A stretch of 64,000 bases of DNA from Bonia amplexicaulis (taxonomy: Eukaryota > Streptophyta > Magnoliopsida > Poales > Poaceae). The stretch is taken from positions 13,951,511 through 14,015,510 of the forward strand of contig CM070745.1 of assembly GCA_036346245.1 (NCBI GenBank). The letters are read 5' to 3'. Position 1 is the stretch's first letter. Every line of letters begins with the position of its first letter. The notes under the pieces were generated by a model that saw nothing but the letters and a program-made list of their open reading frames with translations, had not been told where the DNA came from and searched no databases. Below are positions 1 to 10,642 of this stretch, piece after piece. Made by a program: the position numbers and the translations under genes.

Positions 1-84
1 ATTAACAGATGACACGCTCGGTGCGGGCTAGGGACCCTCAAGCCGGGCCGGGGAGCACGGTGGTCATGTGCTGCGCGCCTGCAG

Positions 85-240
85 CACGACATATTTATGA
101 TCTATAAATTTACAGCTTATGTCTTATAATTTTTATTATAAGAACTAATCTTTAAATGATGTATTTTTAAGATAAGATCTATAAATTGATTATAGTAGAT
201 ATTATACCGAATTCATCTATATTGACTAAAATCGCACGTG
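85..240. repeat. AT-rich dispersed repeat, copy 1
   Basis: AT-rich block that aligns by eye with blocks at about 18025-18180 and 37915-38060. All three share a TTTAAATGATGT-like core, a TTTTTAAGA run and a TATACTAA/CATCTATATTGAC-like tail. It is probably an old MITE-like family; no clear terminal inverted repeats or target duplications were found. Nothing else is visible from 1 to 84. Confidence 0.4.
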
Positions 241-930
241 AATAGCTCTCTCCGTATTTTCTCTTTGCAACAAACGGTTAAAATTCAAAATTTTAAATCA
301 AAATCTACGAGACACGGTCTGAAAGAACCCACTTTGCACACGCCGACCAGACAATCCACCTCGGGCGGTCCGCGGCATACTGCTTTCCCAACTCGTTGTT
401 CGTATCGGCTACAATTTTTTTTTAAGCATCGGCGATCCGCAGCATGTTGCTTTGCCAACTCGTTGCTCGTATCGCTGAAACGCGTCCGTCCTACGACTGT
501 AACCGCTGGGGCGAGACGGCAAGGACCAGCCGCAGCCATTTTCCGCGGAGCGGGGCACGCGCGCGTGCATCTGGCCGGATGCAGCGGCCGACAAGCCTAC
601 CAAAAGGGCGCCTTCCGCACGGGATAATGCATGGGTTCGGGGCCTATTTGATTTGCAGGAATGAAAAAACATAGACATAAAAAATACAGGAATATGATAG
701 GATTATGGGTGCAAGACAAATGATCGGAAAGATTAGGAAAAATACAGGAGCAAGCGTTTGATTGGACGGTAGAAAAAGCACAAGAATTTATATAGAGAAA
801 TTTTGGGTGAATCAGTGGTGTACAAAATTTTTCGTTTATAGAGGACCCCAGCTAATCAGTGAACCACTTCACCCTCTTCGATTTGACGAGGACAACTGCT
901 CGCCTCGACCCTCCGCAAAAGAACGAAAAA
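241..930. other. Intergenic, no supported gene
   Basis: No coding region with recognisable homology is seen. The stretch holds one imperfect direct duplication of about 40 bp (371-410 and 437-476, both with CCAACTCGTTG-CTCGTATCG). Open frames here are short and on both strands, as expected in GC-rich noncoding DNA. Confidence 0.5.
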
Positions 931-1096
931 ATGAGCTCCAAGTGAATGCTTGTTTTTACCGTTTTTCCCCTGGGGTCAGAAGGAAAGGAAAAATTCATGT
1001 GTTTTATATAAAAATGAGCTCCAAGTGAATGCTTGTTTTGCCGTGTTTTTCCCCTGGGGTCAGAAGGAAAGGAAAATTTCATGTGTTCTATATAGT
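931..1096. repeat. Tandem duplication, 83-bp unit x2
   Basis: Two head-to-tail copies start with ATGAGCTCCAAGTGAATG at 931 and 1014. Each contains the CCCCTGGGGTCAGAAGG block and ends in a GTGTTYTATATA stretch. The copies differ at a few positions. The reading frame is not conserved in a coding-like way, so this looks like a local noncoding duplication. Confidence 0.75.
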
Positions 1097-1474
1097 ATAT
1101 GAATCCTTGGAGATTTCAACCCTTTTCTTTTCCTCTGGAAATCCTCCAAATAAAGAGGGCCTTGGGCCGGCGGTAACCAGCGAATCGGGCAAATCGACGG
1201 CCGGTCCGCGTGCACCTCCGGCAACAGTCTTTGCAGCTCCGTTTGGTCATACCTTCGCTTTCCGACCGAAATACTGTTGTTTCGTTTAGCCATGTTTAAA
1301 CTACTCGTTGCTGCTTGTCGTTACTTTCACTCACCGTTACAGTGCGCTACACGTTTTTACTCCAGACGCCACGACTTGCTTTCTAGCAAAATCTTGTCAC
1401 AGGTACAATAGCAGATTTGATCGCGCATAAAAGCTGTGACTTGTCAAACTTTTCGCGCAAAAAACAGAGAGTGA

Positions 1475-1729
1475 CTATTGCTAAGACGACTGAAATTTTT
1501 TTATCTCTTAGTCACTTAAAGTTGCACACTCAATTAACTAAAATTACAGTTATTTTTTTAGGAGAGCTGTAATTTTAGTTGATTGAGAGTGCAACTAGGT
1601 GTAACTTTAGTTGCACTCTGAATCACCTGAAGTTGCAGTTGTTTTTTTAGGATGGCTACAATTTTAGTTGATTGAGAGTGCAACTTCAAGTGACTGAGAG
1701 ATAAAAAATTTCAGTCGCTTTGGCAATAG
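1475..1729. mobile_element. MITE with ~75-bp terminal inverted repeats
   Basis: The left end (CTATTGCTAAGACGACTG) is the near-perfect reverse complement of the right end (CAGTCGCTTTGGCAATAG). The inverted pairing continues for roughly 75 bp each side. The interior repeats the motif TTTAGTTGATTGAGAGTGCAA. An exact 14-bp direct repeat, CGCAAAAAACAGAG, flanks the element at 1456-1469 and 1736-1749. It may be a long target duplication or a pre-existing repeat. No transposase is encoded. Confidence 0.7.
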
Positions 1730-1749
1730 CAAAACCGCAAAAAACAGAG

Positions 1750-4059
1750 TAAAGTGTGGCAATCTAACAAACAAGCATGCCTCTTTTTTTGCTAGGAGAA
1801 ACAAACATGCCCTTGAAATAGCTGAGCAACTGACTCTTCTCATTATAAAATGAGAGCCTTGTGCAACTGTCCAATGTTGTGTGTTGGACAATCATTTAGC
1901 AGACAAATGGACAAGAACAGAGGATGCTTTGCTGGTGAGTGCAACCACAGCTATGCTGCCATTCAATTATTGCCGACAGCCAGAGTGCCGACAGCCAGAG
2001 CTAAACAGAGTAATGCGTCACATACGAGTGAATCTTACATAGTTAGTATCTCCCTGTTATGTCATCGGCGCGTACATATGGCTACACATCAGAGTATCGT
2101 CGTATCATTATCACACCGTTCGATCAGATCGGTAACGGGGTGTACCAGAACAGCCAAATCTTACCAACAAGTCTGCAAGTTACCTCGTCAAAACAAAGTG
2201 AGAGATAAAACACAGTACATAAACATATAGTTTATTTTCTTCAGCTTAAATGCTACGCGTACTACTGAATAGGCCTAATTTTACACCACTACTGAAGCAA
2301 ACAAGCCAGGCAAGTGCGCAGGCAAGTTTTAAAAATCTTGTATCCACGTCTTCGCGGGGTCCCAGGACGTGTTGGATGCATTGCGGGGTATCGAGCTCGA
2401 AAGCGATGCGTGTCGGTAAGCCACCAATTCCATCCATCTCTTTTGCAATTCCTTTACACACATACATGCGTATTTATTATTTTCTTTTCCTTCAGCTAAG
2501 CCCTGCTCAATTGGGCTTTAAATTTTTAACATCTTAGTTTCGTCCTTTTCTTACTTTTTTTTAGATTTGTTTCTTTATTCTTGACGACGAAACTGTTTTT
2601 CATATTCTTTTAATAATTAAATACACCGAAAAACTTATAGCAATTATAGTACTAAAATAAGCGCAGAATAACATCAAATAGTGCCAAAAAAACATTAAGC
2701 TCGAAGCTCAAACAAGCACTACATTAAGACTCACGTTGATATGCTGTGAACGTTGCAGCCACAAGGCTGCCATTTGGATTTAAGGTTGATCCAGGCGGGA
2801 CACTTTCTAGTTGTTTTCAGCTGCGTACCACTTGGATCAACCTGCCCTGGTACCTTCCGGAGATTTTTCTTCTCATTTCTCAACTGTTCTATCATTTTGG
2901 TGACCGGATAATCTGTCTGCCGCCATATTTTATAAGGTAAAATAGTCGATAAAAGTATTTTTTTGACATTTGATATGATTTTAAGGAAAAATCAGAATAA
3001 AAAAATAGAATCAAGCATTGGTCATGCTAAGAAACCTCTAGAAGATGCCGACTAAGGAAAGGTAGATGCAACAAAGAAAGTCGTTAACAAAAGATTAAAA
3101 ACGAGAAGATTTAAAGACGAACAGAGATTCTATCTAAAGAAAGATTGAGTTGACACGAAGAGAGAGACTTAAAACACAATTCAAGATTGATTCGTCTGTT
3201 TTAGGATATAAATACCCTATACCGTTGACAAAAAACACGTACACGTCAATCTTTACTACCTTTTGACATCTATTTTTTATGTACCTTAAGAGTAGGTCGT
3301 AGTTAGTAGAATCTTACCTTCGTAATTCGACTTTGATCAATAATACTTCGCATTGACATGTTGATCAATATGTAAGTTACACATATCCCCCATTTCAAGA
3401 TTTTGTTCCTGATTGTTATTGCTTCGCATCGACATTTTGTCTAGGATCAGCTTTCGTTTAGATGTACTTATTGACGATTTTGTCGATTTGCTAGAAAATT
3501 AGCTTGCGTCGCATATGCTACCAAAGAGCACCCTCCATAGAAACACGGAGCTGCAATCAAGAATTTTCCCGTGACAACATGGTCTTTAGAGAAACGTATT
3601 CCATGTGTGGGCTAAATTGTATTGGTGTTTTCCTTTTTCTGATAAAAATGTGTATGTATTCTTTATCTTTAGACAAGGGTATAGAAACAGTTATGAGAGC
3701 CTTGTCACCTGGACTTGCATTATTCCCGGTGCCAGCTCTTTGTACTTGTGCATCGCTGGAGATCTGAAATGTGCCAGCTCTTTATAGAATCTTGTAGTTG
3801 CATGCAACAATGTATCAATTATGAAGTCTGAAATGTGAGCCTGAAATATGTGAGGTAGGCTTGTATGCATAACTAGACAGATCAATCTCCAATGATTTAG
3901 GTGGGCAGCACGAAGTCTCCAATCAGGGACCCTGAATCCCTGACATATAGTAGCAGTAGGAGTGCACCAGTGCATCAAATGTCTATTCAGTGAACGCAAA
4001 CGTATGCTAGGATGCAGTACTAGGTTTCAGGAATAAACCTATTTTATCTACCAATTATG
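1750..4059. other. Intergenic, no supported gene
   Basis: AT-rich DNA without recognisable coding homology. A short inverted repeat (GGTTGATCCA at about 2784 and TGGATCAACC at about 2833) could form a small hairpin. Around 3205 there is a TATAAATACCC motif in a context resembling a decayed LTR promoter, but no matching second LTR, primer site or pol sequence was seen nearby, so it is not called as an element. Confidence 0.4.
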
Positions 4060-4290
4060 GTATTGTTCTAAATTTCAAATTCTAATTATGAAACCAGATA
4101 TTCAACATCTCTTAACTATCAAAACCGTCTACTTTATCCCTTGGAACCAAACCATGGTAATTTTCATCTCATGTTTCGTCCACATGGCATCCTAGGTGGT
4201 CAAGGTTGCTAACATGGCGTATTAGTCAACATTATATCAATTAGATCAGCAAATATAAAATAGCTTGCCCCACATGTAAGCATGTTGATA
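4060..4290. repeat. Dispersed repeat shared with 16060-16300
   Basis: The block carries 'ATCAAAACCGTCTACTTTAT' followed by a run ending in CATGGCATCCTAGGTGG. The region around 16080-16230 carries the matching series (CTACCAAATCGTTTACTTTA ... GACGTGGTGTCCACATG). Both read like the common grass repeat in which phrases about 'actatcaaaaccgt' precede a 'ggtgtccacgtgg' motif. Borders are not resolved. Confidence 0.4.
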
Positions 4291-4310
4291 CTCCTTCCTC
4301 CTTCCTCTCT

Positions 4311-4465
4311 CCAGCCACTTCTTCTCACAGCTCGTGTGAGAGCATTGCGTCGGCACCGCTACTGACCTCCCTCCTTCCTCACTCCCTTCCTCTTCTCTCC
4401 AGCCTCTTCTTCTCACAGCTCATGCGAGAGCATTGTGCCGATGCTGCTGCTGACCACCCTCCTCT
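4311..4465. repeat. Imperfect tandem duplication (~87-bp period)
   Basis: Two copies of TCCAGCC-CTTCTTCTCACAGCTC-GAGAGCATTG followed by a GC-rich tail lie at about 4311-4382 and 4398-4465. Beyond this, 4466-4960 contains short GC-rich frames on both strands with no recognised domain. Confidence 0.6.
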
Positions 4466-5024
4466 CACATAGGGCCGATGTGGCAAGCTGCAAGGTCGGC
4501 AATGTCAACGCCTTCCCCATGCTACTGTCCAAGCTCAAGGTGCAGAGGAAATGCTGCTCGTGGAGTTCTAGCCCACCGTATGCTCCCAAGGAGGTGGCGG
4601 CACGACACGGCACGGGCGCACGGTGATGATAGTGCTCCGGGAGTTTGCCGGTGCAGGGGGTCGAGTTGGCGCCGACGGCCGAGCGAGAGGTGCAGTGGGA
4701 GCACCAGAGAGCAAGGAGGAAGCCGAGCCACTGCCGGCACCATTTTCGGCAAGTGAGCTCCATCCTCTATTTCCATTCTCTACAATTTTCTCAAAATTCA
4801 TCGTAATCATCCAATCTCTCCCCAAATTGATTGCCCCTCTAGCTTCTCCTGCTCACTGCAATTCTAGTGCTCCCCTCCATTGTTATTGTTGCCAGAGCCA
4901 TCACACCGATGAGACACGCTATTGCCATGTCTGTGCTGCCTAACCTCGCGTGGTGATCTTGAAGGTTAAATTAGATATAACAACATTGGTGGAGTACATC
5001 TAGCATTCAATATTCCTACCGAGC

Positions 5025-5140
5025 CTAACAAACCGAGCTCGAGCTTTCTGCCGAGTCGAGCCACCTTTTTAGCTCGTTGGCTTAACGAGTAGAGCCGAGC
5101 TTTCTCGCTAACGAGCTTTACTGAGCTAAGTCACACCGAC
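5025..5140. repeat. GAGCTCGAGC-type repeat fragment
   Basis: The stretch is rich in GAGCC, GAGCTCGAGC and CTCGTTGGCTTAACGAG motifs, typical of a dispersed plant repeat in which palindromic ACGAGC/GCTCGT words recur. A Stowaway-like terminus (ACTAGTCTCTCCGGTCAAAA) follows at about 5446 without a convincing second end. The remainder up to 6379 is AT-rich upstream DNA of the subtilase gene and shows no gene. Confidence 0.35.
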
Positions 5141-6379
5141 CCAATATTCACCCTAGTGAAACGTAAGGAGTACAAAAGTAAAGCGAGATCACAATTCACA
5201 ACAGAGCAAAAGCTACTGCTTCTTGCGTGTACCCATTGGATATTGGGCCGAGCCAAGCTCCGCACTGAGCAATGGTCAGGCCCGGCCAGAAAATGAGAGG
5301 TTCGGACTAAACCCAGTAAAGCACACAGGGGTCAAAACCCAAACCTAATACAGGCCCATGTCGCGGCTTTCTGCCATCTGGATGTCCGAAAGCTTCACTG
5401 AGGTGAAAATATACGTTACAGTTCAAAAAAAATGTATATTACACCACTAGTCTCTCCGGTCAAAAAAAGTGATATTTGCGTGTAGTTAAACTATTTTAAC
5501 TTTGATCAATTTCTTTACGAATGTTCATAATTGTCCATCCGAAGATGGTGTGAGCAGAGACCGTGGCAATACTATTGTGCAAGAGGTCAACATTTTTTTT
5601 ACTAGATATTTGCCTTCTCTGATTGACTTGTTTATTATTAGTAAGTTTAAGTTACTGCATGTAAGGAAACTAGATTGTTGTTTACGGCTTAGACAAACCC
5701 CTTTGTCAACCCCGTGATAGATGATAAACTGCGAAGCTTGTGAAATGCACTTATAACTGTGCTTTCTATCCATTAATAGATTATTCACCTTTCGAGATCA
5801 TCGAGTATCTTTCGCATTAGAAGTTAATAATTGAGATCTTTTCTATCCCTTGGGTACTTGCAGTACGATATTACACAGAATCCACTATCTTTTGTGTTCT
5901 TCCGTGCTGATTTGTTGGAAATATATTAGGGATTATACACTCAATTTATCTGTGAATACACGCTTTCACGGGGAACAAGATAGACATAGAAAGAAAATAT
6001 AAATAACACTTGTTTGAACCCAGTTGAGTGCCTTTTTTTATTCTATTCAACTTGCTCATTAACAGATTAATTACAGGATATAAATAGATACTCTGTGATT
6101 TGGTTCTATCGGCCATGATCACGACTTACGCACATCATGTACTATGCAAAAGACTCGTTCAACTTATTGGCAGTCAAAACGTTCCTTGTTAGTAGCTCAG
6201 TACGGTGTTGAAACGTTCCTTCGGTGATCTGGTTTATTTTTCACAGTCAAAACTAGCTAAATTTAGACCCATGAAACTCTGCATTCAAAAAAAACGAGAG
6301 AGAGAGAAATATCCTTCGCGAAGCTTACTTATACCTGCGATGCAGATTACTCTCACACACCATTGGGCGAGACCACGAG

Positions 6380-9300
6380 ATGGCGAGCAGGAGCCTGTTT
6401 CTCGTCGTCGCCGTCCTCCTGTGCGTGGCCCAGCACCACCTAGTCCAAGCAGTGAAGAAGGCAAGCAAACGAGCGATGCAAAAAAAATCTATCTTCTTGT
6501 TTTTATATGCCCTGTTTATAACACAGATATCTGATAGGAAACTTTCATCAGGTCGTGGCAGACTTATCTCTTCTTACTTACAAAACTCCTGTAGAACTTA
6601 GCCCAGAATTTATGCATTTTGATAATAACTAGTTAGCATGCACGCAAAATCCTTGTCGCCAAAAATTAATTATTTCATTTCCCTGGTCTGATCTACAGTC
6701 CTACATCGTGTATCTCGGAGCACATACATACGGTCGCGATGCGTCGGTGGAGGAGCACGCGCGTGCAACGGAGTCTCACCATGATCTCCTGGGATCGGTT
6801 CTTGGGAGGTAATTTAGTTATTAAGCATCATTCAACTATTGTTGTTCTTTCCTCCTATCAAGCAATTACTGTATTTTGATTTCTGAAAAAAAAACACATG
6901 GGAATGAACAGCAAGCAAATGGCGCAAAACGCGATATTCTACTCCTACACGAAGAACATCAATGGCTTCGCGGCGCACCTGGAGGAGGAAGTAGCAAAAC
7001 AAATTGCAAGTAAGAAAAGAAAAAACATTAAATTCTCCTCATAGAAACTCGCAATTGACCCTCGTGATTTGCTTTTACATGGGAAAAAGGAGAAATATTT
7101 GATTTTCCTTCATCGATCTACCAGGGCACCCTCACGTCGTGTCGGTGATTGAGAGCAAGGTGCTGAAGCTGCACACCACGAGGTCATGGGATTTCATGGA
7201 CCTGGAGAGGGACGGGCAGATCCTCCCCGACTCCATCTGGAAGCACGCCAAATTCGGTCAAAACGCGATTATCGCTAACCTCGACAGCGGTAAATATACA
7301 TTATGCCATCGCAATTCACTCATTTATGTACGAAACACGAGTGATTGGCATGTGTTTAATTGGTTTACGACCTTTATTAATGTGCGTCAACAATGGTGGT
7401 GTGGTGTGAAGGTGTGTGGCCAGAGTCGAACAGCTTCGCCGACGACGGCATGGGCGAGGTGCCCAAGCGGTGGAAGGGGTCCTGCCCGGACAGCGCCAAG
7501 TATGGAGTCCCTGCAACAAGTGGCGTTACTTTTTACTCTCCAAGCTTTTCCTTTCATGGCTCTGTCTGGGACGCCGGGTTTTTATAGGATTTTTGTGGAA
7601 TAGAAGTTGCATAAATCGAAATTCCCGTGAAATCTTCCCGTTTCAACAACATTCTTAGAGTTATGTGTTGTACTCATTACTTGTCATAACGAAATCAATT
7701 ACATCTGATGTTGATGGCCTCGATCGTCTCGGTGCAGGAAGCTGATCGGCGCCAAGTACTTCAACAACGACATGCTGCTGCTGAACCCGGCTGCGGTGGA
7801 CGGCAACTGGACACGGACACGGAGGGCCACGCAGACGCACACGCCTCCACCGCCGGTGGCCGCTTCGTGCGCGCAAGAAGCCTCTTCGGCTACGCCAACG
7901 GCACCGCCAAGGGCGGCGCGCCCCGCGCACGCGTCGCCGCCTACAAGGTGTGCTGGTCGGGCGAGTGCGCCACAGCTGACGTCCTCGCGGGCTTCGAGGC
8001 CGCCATCCACGACGGCGCCGACGTCATCTCCGTCTCCTTCGGCCAGGACTCGCCCCTCGCCGACTCCGACTCCTTCTTCCACGAGCCTGTCACGCTCGGC
8101 TCCCTCCACGCCGTCATGCACGGCGTCTCCGTCGTCTGCTCCGCCGGCAACGGGGGCCCCTTCGAGGACACCGTCGTCAACGCCGCGCCCTGGGTCACCA
8201 CCGTGGCCGCCAGCACCGTCGACAGGGACTTCCCCAACTTCGTCACCCTCGGCAACAGCATGCACATGAAGGTGACCGTTTAGCCATGCGTACTAATACA
8301 CTAGTACGGTACACTTTGACATGGCGGATAAGTTTCTTCAAATGAATGAATCGCAGGGAATGAGCTTGGAGACATCGGCCTTGCACTCGAACAAGCTCTA
8401 CCCGGTGGTCAACGCCAGTGGGGCCGCGCTCGCAAACTGTACCCCTATCATCGCGTATGTGGTGATCTTTACACCGATTGAAAACTGTACAGAGTCCCAA
8501 AGACTAAATTTCGGGATGTGTGCGGTTGCAGGTCCACTTGTGGAATGGGCACACTTGACCCGGCCAAGGTGAAGGGCAAGATCGTCGTGTGCGTCCGTGG
8601 TGGGGATATTCCACGCGTGATGAAGGGGATGGCCGTCCTCAACGCCGGCGCCGCCGGGATGATCCTTGCCAACGGCGAGATGGATGGCGATGACATCGTC
8701 GCCGACCCGCACGTGCTCCCGGCCACCATGATCACCTACAACGAGGCCGTCTCGCTCTACGAGTACATGCAGTCGTCAAAGAACCCCGTGGTCAACATCT
8801 CGCCGTCCAAGACGGAGCTCGGCGTCAAGAACTCCCCGTCCATGGCGGCCTTCTCCTCCCGCGGGCCCAGCGGGACTCTGCCGTATGTCCTGAAGCCGGA
8901 CATCGCCGCGCCCGGGGTGGCCATCCTGGCCGCGTTCACCGAGTACGTCAGCCCGACCGAGGTCGCCGAAGACAACCGCCGGTCGAGACGCGATCTGTCC
9001 CAAGACGTCCATGGCGTGCCCGCACGCCTCCGGCGTGATCGGGCTCCTCAAGGCGGCGCGCGGAGTGGAGCCCGCGGCGATGCGGTCGCGATCATGACCA
9101 CGACGCGCACCGGACAACACCGGCCGTCGATGCGACTACGACGGCACGGAGGCGATGCGTTCGCCTACGGCCACGGCAACGTGCACCGAACCGCGCCGTC
9201 GACCCGGGCCTCGTCTACGACGCCACCGTGAACGACTACTTCACCTTCCTCTCGCTCCATGGGCTTCACCACGAGGACTGGCCGGCTCGGCCGGAAAGTT

Positions 9301-9630
9301 CGCTGTCCGGCCAAGGCGCGTGATGGAGGACCTCAACTACCCGTCCATCGTGGTCGGCCGTGCTGCTGCGCACGCAGACGGTGACGAGGAGGCTCAAGAA
9401 CGTCGGCCGCCCGCCACGTCGCGCGGCGTGGCGCGCGCCGTCGGGATCAACATGACCGTGGGCCGGCGTCGCTGCCGTTCAAGAAGGCGGCGAGGAGAAG
9501 GGTTCAAGGTGACGGTGGCGTCGCGAAGGACAAGCTCGGGAAGGGCTACGTGTTCGGGAGGCTCGTCTGGTCGGACGGGACCCACCATGTCGAGCCGTGG
9601 TGGTCAACGCCCAGGTGGCGTTGAGATTTG
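6380..9630 (+). pseudogene. SBT5-type subtilisin-like protease gene, disrupted
   Basis: Secreted serine protease of family S8 (SBT5/AIR3-like), normally acting in the apoplast. Exons read from the sequence: 6380-6460 (signal peptide, MASRSLFLVVAVLLC), 6699-6808 (SYIVYLGAH, inhibitor I9 start), 6912-7009, 7125-7289, 7412-7519, 7738-8271, 8357-8454 and 8532 to about 9630. Catalytic Asp is in ANLDSG split over the 7289/7412 junction. The His region reads EGHADAHAST where the family has EGHGTHT, because of compensating indels. The Ser region TSMACPHASG lies near 9004-9033. The PA domain is around 8570-8760. Frameshifts occur near 7511, 7814, 7835, 8990, 9084, 9110 and 9300-9500, so no full protein can be read. 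The C-terminal KDKLGKGYVFG and LVWSDGTHHV segments survive in shifting frames. Either a recent pseudogene or a gene with base-level assembly errors; most lesions are single-base indels in GC-rich runs. Confidence 0.85.
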
Positions 9631-10642
9631 TGAGGCGAGTGATCGAAGGAAGGAGAGATCGAGTTTAGGATGGTTTTTTTGTTTGGTGAGAATGAGATAG
9701 GTTTTAGATCTCCGGTTGTTAATAAACTAGAAAAAAAAAGCGCGGCGTCACGCCGTGCTAGCTACCGTGTGGACCGAAATAAAAGAGCCGAAAATTCGTG
9801 AGACGGGGCTTTTTTAAAAAATCGAGACGGATCGTAATTTAGGAGGAACAAAAGGTTTTTCAGAAAAAGCAGGGACCTGTAAGGGCTTGTACGTAAATAA
9901 ATAAGGACACATGCGTAAATAAAGAAACCATGGGGCCATCTCGTAAAAGTGCGAGCTAAAAACTACTAAGGACCCGTTTGCGAGAAATAAGGACACGTAC
10001 GTAATTTCAAAACCTCGAAAAAAAACACACGCGACCGTCGAAATCGGCCGCTGGGCGGGACGCGCGCGCTGGCTGGCTGGCACGGGCGCTGGGGCGCGTG
10101 ACGTGGCTGGGGCGAGCGCTCGCGAATCCCCGGTCATAAGGAGGTAAGTATTAGGAAGCGTAGAGTCGCACTTGTCCTGTCGTGTCTTTGACGGCTGCGA
10201 TAGTTTTTAACACTGCTGTGGCTGTGCATGAAAAAGTAGTAACACCGTGACGTGATCTGACAGACCACTACGAAATGGTAGAGATTAGTGGAAGCTCCAC
10301 GCAACCATTAGCACGCCGGCCAAAGGCGAAAACAACCGGTAGGTGACTGGCCACCTTTCGTCTAGGAAATTATCTCTGCCGTAGCAAAATAGGATGAAGG
10401 GAGCAGAATCGCTAGGCAGTCCACATCAGAGGCAATACATTGCGTTCTTGATTCTTCCATCTCCGGAATCCCATTCCCTATCCCACACGCCAAAATAAGG
10501 CCGAAGGACGGGTAGAAATCACGGGCATGAGTCTGAGATATTATACTAGCCAGGAAAACGGACGATGAGATGACGAGTTCATCACTTCCGGTGTCGGCTC
10601 GTCCGATCGAGGAGGGAAGAAGGCATGCCATCTGATTGAGGG
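9631..10642. other. Intergenic between subtilase and first GT90 gene
   Basis: No gene recognised. It would contain the subtilase 3' UTR and the promoter and 5' UTR of the downstream glycosyltransferase gene. Phrases such as AAATAAGGACACRTRCGTAA recur around 9895-10010, suggesting a small local duplication. Confidence 0.4.

Noticed and set aside
3190..3260. TATAAATACCC as a gene promoter
   Set aside because: No coding region follows; an LTR remnant is more likely but could not be demonstrated.
4623..4943. GC-rich frame of 106 residues near a tandem duplication
   Set aside because: Frames of similar length exist on both strands, no motif, no codon-use contrast.
7699..8265. Minus-strand frame of 188 residues over subtilase exon 6
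   Set aside because: Codon-phase shadow of the protease exon; repetitive Gly/Val/Asp composition.
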